From Rhodanobacteraceae bacterium (lineage in GTDB: Bacteria; Pseudomonadota; Gammaproteobacteria; Xanthomonadales; Rhodanobacteraceae): DNA of 11,779 nucleotides. The stretch lies in the NCBI GenBank assembly GCA_025924775.1, contig JAICHS010000051.1, positions 1-11,779 on the forward strand. Reading direction: 5' to 3'. The notes under the pieces were generated by a model, which saw only the letters and a program-made list of their open reading frames with translations, made no database searches and was not told the origin of the DNA. Numbering within the stretch: the stretch's first letter is position 1; every line of letters starts with the position of its first letter. Below are positions 6,497-11,779 of this stretch, in pieces. The position numbers and the translations under genes are program-made.

Positions 6497-7945
6497 ATGT
6501 TGACGCAACTGCTGGCACGCAAGCCGGTCGGCGAGGCGGCGAACCGGGGCGACAGCCACGGCGGCATCCAGCTGCGCCGCACGTTGGGCCCATGGGGCTT
6601 GACTGCGCTCGGCATCGGCGCCGTGATCGGTGGCGGCATTTTCGTGATCACGGGCCAGGCGGCAGCCGAACACGCCGGACCGGCCGTCCTGCTGTCATTC
6701 GTGATCGCAGCCGCCGTGTGCAGCTTCACGGCGCTGTGCTACGCCGAGTTCGCCACGCTGATCCCGATGTCCGGCAGCTCGTATTCCTACGCCTACGCAA
6801 CGCTGGGCGAATTGGCCGCCTGGTTCATCGGCTGGAACATGGTGCTGGAGTACGGCGTGTCGGCGTCCGCCGTGGCGGTCAGTTGGACGGGCTACTTCAG
6901 AAGCCTGGTGGAGCACATGGGGTTCCACCTGCCCGCGGTCCTCATCAATGCCCCGATCGCGTTTGAGAACAAACACCTCGTCATGACCGGCGCGTTGTTC
7001 AACCTGCCCGCGGTGGTGCTGGTGCTGGCGCTCACCTGGCTGTGCTATGTGGGTATCCGCGAGTCGAGTGGCGTCAACACCGCCATCGTGATTCTCAAGG
7101 TCACCCTGATCGTGATCGTGATCGTGGCCGGCTGGCACTACGTCAATCCGGAGCTATGGCACCCGTTCATTCCGCCGGCCCAGGGCCCCGAGACCTACGG
7201 CTGGGGCGGCGTGATGCGCGCGGCGACGCTGGTGTTTTTCGCCTACATCGGCTTCGAGGCCACCTCGACGGCCGCGCAGGAAGCCCGGAACCCGCAACGC
7301 GACCTGCCCATCGGCACGCTCGCGTCACTGGCGATCTGCACGGTGCTGTACGTGGCGATGGCCGCGGTGCTGACCGGCCTGATTCCTTTTGCACAACTGG
7401 GCACCGCCGAACCCGTCGTGACCGCCGTGGCCGCGCATCCGCAGCTCAACTGGCTGCGCTGGCTGGTGGAAATCGGCGCGCTACTGGGGTTGTCTTCGGT
7501 GGTGCTGGTGATGATCATCGCGCAGCCGCGCATCTTTATGATGATGGGCAGCGACGGGATGCTGCCGCCGGTGTTCTCGCGCCTGCACCCGCGCTACCGC
7601 ACGCCACACATCAACACGTTGATCACGGGCGCCGGGATCGCGCTGCTGGCGGCGGTGTTCCCGCTGGACGTCCTGGGTGACCTGGTTTCGATGGGCACCC
7701 TGCTGGCGTTCGTGGCGGTCTGCGCGGGTGTGCTGATCCTGCGGCATACCCGGCCGGAACTGCCGCGCACGTTTCGGGTGCCGTGGGCCACCGTTACCTG
7801 CACGCTCGGCGTGTTGAGTTGCCTGATGCTGCTGTACTGGGAGAATTGGTACAACTGGACGCTGATGGGCCTGTGGACGCTGTTGGGATTCGGGATCTAT
7901 TTCGGCTACGGCTACCGGCACAGCCTGCTGCGCAGGCCCAAGTGA
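6497..7945 (+). CDS. APC-superfamily amino acid permease (CAT-like), second of a tandem pair
   Basis: This 482-residue integral membrane protein, with about 12 hydrophobic segments, is clearly homologous along its whole length to the preceding permease; by eye well over half the residues are shared. Signature blocks: GIGAVIGGGIFVITG in the first membrane segment (39-53), YAEFATLIPMSGSSYSYAYATLGE, GWNMVLEYG, FFAYIGFEATSTAAQEARNPQRDLPIG, and GDLVSMGTLLAF. It is shorter at the N-terminus and in the loops after the fourth and ninth segments. It starts 46 bases after the first permease, without a convincing Shine-Dalgarno, and is probably on the same transcript. The pair looks like an old tandem duplication whose copies have diverged, perhaps to different amino acids. 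Confidence 0.93.
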   Translation: MLTQLLARKPVGEAANRGDSHGGIQLRRTLGPWGLTALGIGAVIGGGIFVITGQAAAEHAGPAVLLSFVIAAAVCSFTALCYAEFATLIPMSGSSYSYAYATLGELAAWFIGWNMVLEYGVSASAVAVSWTGYFRSLVEHMGFHLPAVLINAPIAFENKHLVMTGALFNLPAVVLVLALTWLCYVGIRESSGVNTAIVILKVTLIVIVIVAGWHYVNPELWHPFIPPAQGPETYGWGGVMRAATLVFFAYIGFEATSTAAQEARNPQRDLPIGTLASLAICTVLYVAMAAVLTGLIPFAQLGTAEPVVTAVAAHPQLNWLRWLVEIGALLGLSSVVLVMIIAQPRIFMMMGSDGMLPPVFSRLHPRYRTPHINTLITGAGIALLAAVFPLDVLGDLVSMGTLLAFVAVCAGVLILRHTRPELPRTFRVPWATVTCTLGVLSCLMLLYWENWYNWTLMGLWTLLGFGIYFGYGYRHSLLRRPK

Positions 7946-7987
7946 CGCGATCGCGCCGCCGAAAGATGGTGGCCACACCGCCAAAAC

Positions 7988-8001
7988 GTACGCAAGCGTA
8001 C
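7988..8001. other. Hairpin GTACGC-AA-GCGTAC after the permeases
   Basis: This is a perfect inverted repeat of 6 bases around AA (effectively a 5-bp stem with a 4-base loop), 43 bases past the second permease stop. No T-run follows, so it is a weak terminator candidate at best. It directly abuts the DnaA-box-like site at 8002. Confidence 0.35.
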
Positions 8002-8010
8002 TGTGGATAA
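8002..8010 (-). promoter_or_regulatory. Sequence identical to the DnaA-box consensus (TTATCCACA on the minus strand)
   Basis: The plus strand reads TGTGGATAA, the exact reverse complement of TTATCCACA. It sits at the edge of an AT-richer stretch (about 8008-8090) in otherwise GC-rich DNA. A partial second match (TTATCC) lies on the plus strand at 8049-8054. A single 9-base match can occur by chance, and no origin-linked gene (dnaA, dnaN, gyrB, gidA) is in the window. Confidence 0.35.
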
Positions 8011-8017
8011 CTCTAGA

Positions 8018-8050
8018 AACAACGAAACATTAACGATGTATCTCGTTGTT
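8018..8050. other. Inverted repeat AACAACGA / TCGTTGTT in AT-rich intergenic DNA
   Basis: AACAACGA (8018-8025) and TCGTTGTT (8043-8050) are exact inverted copies, and an inner ACAT/ATGT pair extends the symmetry. The composition is much more AT-rich than the neighbourhood. It could be a regulator-binding site or an RNA hairpin. It is not followed by a T-run on the plus strand; the A-run at 8060-8066 is some way downstream. Confidence 0.45.
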
Positions 8051-8094
8051 ATCCTGGAGAAAAAAATTTAGTTTCGAAAACAGGTTTGTCAACC

Positions 8095-8123
8095 TTGGCC
8101 CCTGCCAGCCCCCGCGCTATGAT
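8095..8123 (+). promoter_or_regulatory. Sigma-70-like promoter in a convergent intergenic region
   Basis: TTGGCC (8095-8100, 4/6) and TATGAT (8118-8123, 5/6) have exactly 17 bases between them; the predicted start is near 8130. No gene begins downstream on this strand before mtnB at 8809, and the next feature is the strongly folding segment 8131-8262, so the promoter would serve a non-coding RNA. Confidence 0.45.
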
Positions 8124-8129
8124 GCGTCC

Positions 8130-8262
8130 TCCGAGGGATTTCCCATTGGCAGTGGACCCCGGACCGTTGCCCGGTGCGGCAAGCGTAGTCAGCTCCTCCG
8201 CTTGTCGTATCCGGGCAGCAACTTGTCCGGACCACCCGTTTTCCGGCAACTGCCTTCCCCCC
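8130..8262 (+). ncRNA. Candidate structured small RNA between convergent genes
   Basis: Seen: a near-continuous long hairpin. CCGGAC (8159-8164) pairs with GTCCGG (8225-8230), GTTGC (8166-8170) with GCAAC (8218-8222), CCGG (8171-8174) with CCGG (8211-8214), and TGCGGCAAGCG (8175-8185) with CGCTTGTCGTA (8199-8209), closing a 13-base loop that contains AGCTCCTC. Outside this, GTGG (8152-8155) can pair with CCAC (8232-8235), or GGCAGT (8148-8153) with ACTGCC (8249-8254). CCGGCAAC (8243-8250) is a second possible partner for GTTGCCCGG, so alternative folds exist. No ORF here resembles a protein. The loop could base-pair with Shine-Dalgarno sequences. It is not a family I recognise (I considered 6S, SRP RNA, RNase P and tmRNA). 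The ends are inferred from the promoter and pairing, and transcription from the other strand is possible. Confidence 0.4.
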
Positions 8263-8273
8263 ACTAATCCGTC

Positions 8274-8285
8274 ACGCACGTGCGT
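8274..8285. other. Perfect 12-bp palindrome ACGCACGTGCGT
   Basis: The 12 bases are their own reverse complement. The palindrome lies between the RNA candidate and the 3' end of the HiPIP gene. It could be a protein-binding site or chance in GC-rich DNA. Confidence 0.3.
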
Positions 8286-8306
8286 TGCACACGGGCGAGC
8301 CGACCA

Positions 8307-8333
8307 CTGCGTCCGCCGCAACAGCGGACGCAG
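8307..8333 (-). terminator. Strong 10-bp hairpin downstream of the HiPIP gene
   Basis: CTGCGTCCGC (8307-8316) and GCGGACGCAG (8324-8333) are exact inverted copies around a 7-base loop, 16 bases past the HiPIP stop on the minus strand. There is no T-run on either side, so it is not a canonical intrinsic terminator. It may mark the 3' end of the HiPIP mRNA, or the end of an RNA transcribed from the opposite side. Confidence 0.45.
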
Positions 8334-8349
8334 CGATCACGCGTAACAA

Positions 8350-8676
8350 TCAGCCCTTGGCCTGAAAGCCGGTGCACCAGCCCTTGGCGTTGACGTCGAA
8401 GCCCGGGAAGATCGCGCACGGGCCATAGGCTTCGCCCGCCTTGCCCTGGAAGTGCACGCACTTCGAGCAATCCTGGCCCGGCTTGTGCGGCGGACCGGCT
8501 TTGGTATCGTCCTCAACGTACTTCAGGGCCTTCGCGGTAGCGTTGCTGGCGGCGCTCAGGTGCGGCAGCGCCGCCCACACGCGACGCGGCAGCGAACCGA
8601 GCAACACCACGGCCGCGGCGGCACCGCCGGCAAGCTTGAGAAAACGGCGACGGGGAGATGCGGTTTCTTCGATCAT
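8350..8676 (-). CDS. High-potential iron-sulfur protein (HiPIP), Tat-exported
   Basis: This 108-residue precursor of a small periplasmic electron carrier has a twin-arginine signal peptide: SPRRRFLKL (7-15), a hydrophobic stretch (about 16-29), and a likely cleavage after VWA (about 33-35). The mature part has four cysteines (70, 73, 87, 101; C-x2-C-x13-C-x13-C) as in the HiPIP family, which hold one [4Fe-4S] cluster, with the typical GPCAIFPG and GWCTGF surroundings. HiPIPs carry electrons between the bc1 complex and terminal oxidases or reaction centres. I chose the ATG at 8676 because AAGGAG (8684-8689, minus strand) lies 7 bases upstream. The ATG at 8682 has only one base between, and the longer frame to 8748 has no support. 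It is transcribed away from mtnB. Confidence 0.92.
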   Translation of the reverse strand: MIEETASPRRRFLKLAGGAAAAVVLLGSLPRRVWAALPHLSAASNATAKALKYVEDDTKAGPPHKPGQDCSKCVHFQGKAGEAYGPCAIFPGFDVNAKGWCTGFQAKG

Positions 8677-8683
8677 ATCCATA

Positions 8684-8689
8684 CTCCTT
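8684..8689 (-). promoter_or_regulatory. Ribosome binding site deciding the HiPIP start
   Basis: On the minus strand AAGGAG is followed by seven bases and then the ATG at 8676-8674. The competing ATG at 8682-8680 is only one base from it, so this site favours the shorter product, whose Tat motif starts at residue 7. Confidence 0.6.
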
Positions 8690-8751
8690 CCTGACGAACG
8701 AAAAGCAGGTACTGCGCGCATGTTACGCCCGCAGCGTGCCGGCCGCACCGG

Positions 8752-8779
8752 TTTTCAGTCGGCGGGCACGTGTTACATT
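8752..8779 (+). promoter_or_regulatory. Possible promoter of the mtn operon
   Basis: TTTTCA (8752-8757, 4/6) and TACATT (8774-8779, 4/6) are spaced by 16 bases, with TGT directly before the -10 box (extended -10 pattern). The predicted start is near 8786, giving a short leader of about 23 bases before the mtnB ATG. The strength is moderate and the call is by pattern only. Confidence 0.35.
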
Positions 8780-8808
8780 CAGCCGCCTGAACGTCCTTGC
8801 GCATCCAC

Positions 8809-9444
8809 ATGTCTTCGTCATCCAACCACCTGCGCGCCTGCGGCATTGAAATCGCCCGAACCGGCGCGGAACTCGCCGCGCGCGGCTGGACGCCCGCCAC
8901 CAGCAGCAATTTTTCGATGCGGATGGATGCCGACACCATCGCCATCACGCAATCGGGCCGCGACAAGGGGGCACTGACGCCGGACGACGTGATGGCGGTC
9001 ACGCTGGACGGCACGCCGCGAGACCCCGCGCTCAAGCCATCCGCCGAAGCCGCCTTGCACCTGCAGGTCTATCGTCGCCAACCTGCGACCGGCGCAGTGC
9101 TGCATACGCACTCGCACAACCAGACGGTCGCCTCGCGCTTGTTTGCCGCGCAGAGCGTGCTGGCGTTGCGTGGCTGGGAACTGCAGAAGGCCATCACGGG
9201 CTACACCACCCACGCCAGCCAGCTGGACGTGCCGGTGTTTCCCAACTCGCAAGACATGCACGACATCAAGGCGCGGGTGGACGCGTGGCTGGATGCAGGC
9301 AAGCCGCTGCACGCCTACCTCATCGAAGGCCACGGCCTTTACACTTGGGGACGCAGTATGCCGGAAGCCAGGCGCCATCTGGAAGCACTGGAATTCCTGC
9401 TGGCCTGCGAACTCGATTTGAAACGCCTTGGAGGAATTCCATGA
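8809..9444 (+). CDS. mtnB: Methylthioribulose-1-phosphate dehydratase
   Basis: This 211-residue class II aldolase-fold Zn enzyme of methionine salvage converts 5-methylthioribulose-1-phosphate to 2,3-diketo-5-methylthiopentyl-1-phosphate, in the cytoplasm. Seen: GWTPATSSNFSMR (substrate-phosphate region, 26-38), SGRDKG (49-54), the Zn motif HTHSHN (H99 and H101, with H175 in IEGHGLYTWG as third ligand), and Glu124 in WELQKAI, matching the catalytic Glu of APIP/MtnB. ATG 8809 is chosen; an in-frame TTG at 8797 adds only four residues. No obvious Shine-Dalgarno is present. Its stop overlaps the mtnD start by 4 bp (ATGA), so the two are translationally coupled. First gene of the operon. Confidence 0.93.
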   Translation: MSSSSNHLRACGIEIARTGAELAARGWTPATSSNFSMRMDADTIAITQSGRDKGALTPDDVMAVTLDGTPRDPALKPSAEAALHLQVYRRQPATGAVLHTHSHNQTVASRLFAAQSVLALRGWELQKAITGYTTHASQLDVPVFPNSQDMHDIKARVDAWLDAGKPLHAYLIEGHGLYTWGRSMPEARRHLEALEFLLACELDLKRLGGIP

Positions 9445-9986
9445 GCCGCCTGCGCGTATACGACCAGCGCGACCCCAGCCAGCCGCTGGCCACCCAGTCC
9501 GAACATGCCGCGATCGCCCAGGCGCTCGCGAAAGTCGGCGTGCGCTTCGAACGCTGGGCCGCCAACCAGCCCATCGCGCCCGGTGCCAGTCAGGAAGCCG
9601 TGATCGCGGCATACCACGACGACATCGAACGCCTGAAGCGCGAACGGGGCTACCAGGCCGTGGACGTGATCTCGCTCACCGCCGACCACCCGCAAAAAGA
9701 CGCGTTGCGGCAGAAGTTCCTGTCCGAGCACACGCATTCCGAAGACGAAGTGCGCTTCTTCGTCGCAGGCGAGGGCCAGTTCAGCCTGCACATCGGCGAG
9801 CGCATCTACGACGTGCTGTGCGAAGCGGGCGACCTGATCGGCGTGCCGGACGGCACCCGCCACTGGTTCGACATGGGACCCAACCCGCACTTCGTCGCGA
9901 TCCGGCTGTTCACCAACCCCGAAGGCTGGGTGGCCCAATTCACCGGTGCCGACATCGCCGAGCGCTTCCCCAGGCTCGAGAACTGA
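9441..9986 (+). CDS. mtnD: Acireductone dioxygenase
   Basis: This 181-residue cupin metalloenzyme oxidises 1,2-dihydroxy-3-keto-5-methylthiopentene. With Fe2+ it gives 2-keto-4-methylthiobutyrate plus formate (on pathway); with Ni2+ it gives methylthiopropionate, formate and CO (off pathway), as known for the family. Metal ligands are His97, His99 and Glu103 in EHTHSEDEVRFF, and His141 in GTRHWFDMG, the same spacing as the Klebsiella enzyme. The length is normal. ATG 9441 follows GGAGG (9430-9434) at 6 bases and overlaps the mtnB stop. The longer open frame back to 9285 is antisense-free but lies within mtnB and is not similar to the family. mtnC follows after 8 bases. Confidence 0.95.
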   Translation: MSRLRVYDQRDPSQPLATQSEHAAIAQALAKVGVRFERWAANQPIAPGASQEAVIAAYHDDIERLKRERGYQAVDVISLTADHPQKDALRQKFLSEHTHSEDEVRFFVAGEGQFSLHIGERIYDVLCEAGDLIGVPDGTRHWFDMGPNPHFVAIRLFTNPEGWVAQFTGADIAERFPRLEN

Positions 9987-9994
9987 CGCGGCCC

Positions 9995-10696
9995 ATGGGT
10001 GTCCACGTCACGGGCGTACGGGCGGTCCTGACCGATATCGAAGGCACCACCAGTTCCATCGCCTTCGTCAAGGACGTGCTGTTCCCGTACGCGCGCGAGC
10101 GGCTGCCACGGTTCATCGAAACGCGACGGGACGATCCCGCGGTCGCGCACTGGCTGGACGCGACCGCGCGCGAAAGTGGCATCGACGACCCGGCATCGCG
10201 ACGCGTCATCGACACGCTGCTGCGCTGGATCGACGAAGACCGCAAGGCCACGCCGCTGAAGGCCCTGCAGGGCATGATCTGGGAAGCAGGCTACGCCGCC
10301 GGCGACTACCGCGCCCACGTCTACCCCGAGGTGCCGGCGAAGCTGCGCGAGTGGAAGGCCCGCGGCCTGAAACTGTACGTTTACTCGTCGGGTTCCGTCG
10401 CCGCGCAACAACTGTTCTTCGGTCACAGCGAGGCCGGCAACCTGGCGCCACTGTTCGACGGCTGGTTCGACACCGAAATCGGCGGCAAGCGCGAGCGCGG
10501 CTCGTACCTGCGCATCGCCGAGGCGATCGGGGTGGCGATACCTGGCATCGTGTTCCTGTCGGACGTCGTGGCCGAGCTTGACGCCGCGCGCGGCGCAGGC
10601 ATGCAGACACTGCAGCTGTGCCGGCCACCCGCACGCTGTCCCGATCCGGGTACGCATCCGTGCGTTGCCGATTTTGACGCAATTGGCCTCGCATGA
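9995..10696 (+). CDS. mtnC: Acireductone synthase (enolase-phosphatase E1)
   Basis: This 233-residue HAD-superfamily enzyme enolises and then dephosphorylates the MtnB product, giving the acireductone used by MtnD. HAD motif I is LTDIEGTTSS (12-21), with Asp14 and the Glu16 typical of the E1 subfamily in place of the usual second Asp. Motif II is YSSGS (130-134), the motif III lysine is in IGGKRERG (Lys165), and motif IV is FLSDVVAELDAA (Asp190). The FYDVKDVLFPYA-like segment appears as AFVKDVLFPYARE. ATG 9995 lies 8 bases after the mtnD stop, without a strong Shine-Dalgarno. The upstream frame to 9428 is a shadow of mtnD. Its stop overlaps the next gene by 4 bp (ATGA). Confidence 0.95.
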   Translation: MGVHVTGVRAVLTDIEGTTSSIAFVKDVLFPYARERLPRFIETRRDDPAVAHWLDATARESGIDDPASRRVIDTLLRWIDEDRKATPLKALQGMIWEAGYAAGDYRAHVYPEVPAKLREWKARGLKLYVYSSGSVAAQQLFFGHSEAGNLAPLFDGWFDTEIGGKRERGSYLRIAEAIGVAIPGIVFLSDVVAELDAARGAGMQTLQLCRPPARCPDPGTHPCVADFDAIGLA

Positions 10697-11721
10697 AGCG
10701 CCGGGTTCAGATCCTGCTGCCGCTCGTCGCGTTTGCGCTGGGCGCGGCCGCAATGGGCGGGTGGAACCACTGGCGGCCCGGCCGCGTCGCTGTCGCGCAC
10801 ACCACGCCCGCCGTATTCCCCGTCCCTGCGTCAGCGTCCACCGCTGCGTCCGACGCGGATGCGCCCGGGCTGCTTCCCGATGCCGGGTGGCCCGACGCTG
10901 CGCCCACGCCGGAACAGGTGCTCTATGCACAGCCCCAACTGTTGCAGCGTGAAGCCGCACGGCTGACACCACGCACACCGGGCAAGGTGAACCTGTACGC
11001 CATCGCGTTCGCGGGCGACGGCAGCCAGAACGTGTTCCGCAACGAAGCCGAATACTTCGACCAGCTGCTCTCGCAGCGCCTCGGCGCGAGTGGCCACGTG
11101 ATGGTGCTGGAAAACAACCCGGCCGCGCTGACCACGCGCCCGCTGGCCACGTGGAGCAACCTTGAGGGGGCGCTGGACGCGGTCGCAGCGAAGATGGACC
11201 TGCGCCGGGACATCCTGTTGCTGTACTTCACCACGCACGGCAGCGAGGACCACACTTTGCTGGTGGACATGGACCCGCTGCCGCTGGACCAGATTGGCGC
11301 CCGCGACCTGCCCGGCATCCTTGCCGAGCACGGGTTCAAGTACAAGGTCGTCGTCGTGAACGCATGCTATTCGGGCGGATTCATCCCGCCCTTGCAGGGC
11401 GCCGACAGCATGATCATCACGGCCGCGCGTTCCGACCGTTCCTCGTTCGGCTGCGGCGAGCAGTCGCAACTCACGTGGTTCGGCCACGCATTCCTGGTCG
11501 ATGCGCTGAACCAGACCGATGATTTCCGGCAGGCGTTCCGGCTCGCCACCGGCACCATCGCGGCCTGGGAGAAGCGCGACCACTACGATCCATCCGAGCC
11601 CCAGATTGCGGCCGGCCCCGGGATCACGGCGCAGCTCTCCGAGTGGCGCAAGGGCTTCACGCCCGGCCCCGCGGTTCCCTTCGCGCCGGCGCCTGCCGCG
11701 AGCGCGGGCACGACACCGTGA
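10693..11721 (+). CDS. C13 (legumain-like) family cysteine peptidase, membrane-anchored or exported
   Basis: This 342-residue protein has an N-terminal hydrophobic segment after a basic start (MKRR, about residues 7-23: signal peptide or anchor), a Pro/Ala/Ser-rich linker (about 35-75), a caspase/legumain-fold domain (about 98-320) and a Pro/Ala-rich tail. The catalytic dyad is visible as His182 in LYFTTHGSEDH, after the hydrophobic strand ILLLYF, and Cys225 in KVVVVNACYSGGF, the usual layout of clan CD. It would act in the periplasm. Family relatives include legumain and GPI8, but the bacterial substrates are unknown to me. The start codon overlaps the mtnC stop, and its stop overlaps the next start (GTGA), so it is an integral operon member although unrelated to methionine salvage. 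Confidence 0.88.
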   Translation: MKRRVQILLPLVAFALGAAAMGGWNHWRPGRVAVAHTTPAVFPVPASASTAASDADAPGLLPDAGWPDAAPTPEQVLYAQPQLLQREAARLTPRTPGKVNLYAIAFAGDGSQNVFRNEAEYFDQLLSQRLGASGHVMVLENNPAALTTRPLATWSNLEGALDAVAAKMDLRRDILLLYFTTHGSEDHTLLVDMDPLPLDQIGARDLPGILAEHGFKYKVVVVNACYSGGFIPPLQGADSMIITAARSDRSSFGCGEQSQLTWFGHAFLVDALNQTDDFRQAFRLATGTIAAWEKRDHYDPSEPQIAAGPGITAQLSEWRKGFTPGPAVPFAPAPAASAGTTP

Positions 11722-11779
11722 GCCAACCGACCCTGGTGATACTGGCGGCCGGCCTTGGCAGCCGCTACGGCGATGCCAA
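11718..11779 (+). CDS. Nucleotidyltransferase (NTP-transferase fold), N-terminus only, cut by window
   Basis: GTG 11718 overlaps the peptidase stop by 4 bp and opens a frame that runs to the window end (20 codons). The product begins MSQPTLVILAAGLGSRYGDA: a short beta strand followed by the LAAGxGSR nucleotide-binding loop of sugar-phosphate nucleotidyltransferases and related NTP transferases. The substrate cannot be judged from this fragment. It appears to be the fifth gene of the mtn operon. Confidence 0.75.
   Translation, partial: MSQPTLVILAAGLGSRYGDA

Noticed and set aside
8130..8262. 6S, SRP, RNase P or tmRNA identity for the folded segment
   Set aside because: None of the sequence marks I know (e.g. 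gaggaaagtccg for RNase P, ggaagcag for SRP) are present, and zapA/fau neighbours typical for 6S RNA are absent.
8130..8262. CsrA/RsmA-sponge RNA on the minus strand, suggested by several GGA triplets and a GAGGAG loop
   Set aside because: GGA is frequent in GC-rich DNA, only one is clearly in a hairpin loop, and no minus-strand promoter was found.
8046..8346. Short open frames on both strands in the 7946-8349 gap (73, 86 and 90 codons)
   Set aside because: They overlap one another, have no ribosome binding site and no family resemblance. Structure at RNA level explains the region better.
9806..10978. 390-codon minus-strand frame opposite mtnC
   Set aside because: Shadow of mtnD, mtnC and the peptidase start; no recognisable domain or ribosome binding site.

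Overview
The window is high-GC DNA, apparently from a gammaproteobacterium of the Xanthomonadales (Lysobacter/Luteimonas/Thermomonas-like). The evidence is the strong G/C third-position bias, an EfpL-type elongation factor, a Tat-exported HiPIP next to an mtnB-mtnD-mtnC methionine-salvage cluster, a relic of a TPR-type sulfotransferase, and 'GTAGGAGC...' REP-like hairpins. The family assignment is inference from gene content; no database was searched.

Layout. (1) 1-1278: 3' part of a biotin-dependent acyl-CoA carboxylase alpha subunit, most likely methylcrotonyl-CoA carboxylase, cut by the window edge. (2) 1279-1592: about 314 bp with no intact gene, holding an antisense relic of a sulfotransferase. 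(3) 1593-2489: HMG-CoA lyase, which with gene 1 covers the last steps of leucine breakdown. (4) 2489-2665: a cluster of 'ggggtcagagtgcac' repeats with a perfect 20-bp inverted repeat; its last degenerate copy contains the GTG start of a GNAT acetyltransferase (2651-3145). (5) 3142-3215: two REP-like hairpins around a Rho-independent terminator. (6) 3253-4020: an SDR of the 3-hydroxyacyl-CoA dehydrogenase type-2 kind, then EfpL (4100-4663). (7) 4906-7945: two tandem, closely related APC amino-acid permeases. (8) 7946-8349: 404 bp between convergent genes with no credible ORF, but with a perfect DnaA-box sequence, several hairpins and a promoter-like element followed by a long folded segment. 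This is the best candidate here for an undescribed element, probably a small RNA. (9) 8350-8676 (minus): HiPIP. (10) 8809 to the right edge: mtnB-mtnD-mtnC, a C13 (legumain-like) peptidase, and the first 20 codons of a nucleotidyltransferase, with 4-bp start/stop overlaps at three of the four junctions.

How the genes work together. The left part is acyl-CoA and branched-chain amino-acid catabolism (carboxylase, HMG-CoA lyase, and probably the SDR dehydrogenase). The right part is an operon that turns methylthioribulose-1-phosphate into the 2-oxo precursor of methionine through MtnB, MtnC and MtnD; mtnA, mtnK/mtnP and the final transaminase are not in the window. The tandem permeases probably import amino acids. 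The C13 peptidase and the nucleotidyltransferase are translationally coupled to the mtn genes without an obvious biochemical link. No tRNA, rRNA, CRISPR array, intact insertion sequence or prophage gene was seen.
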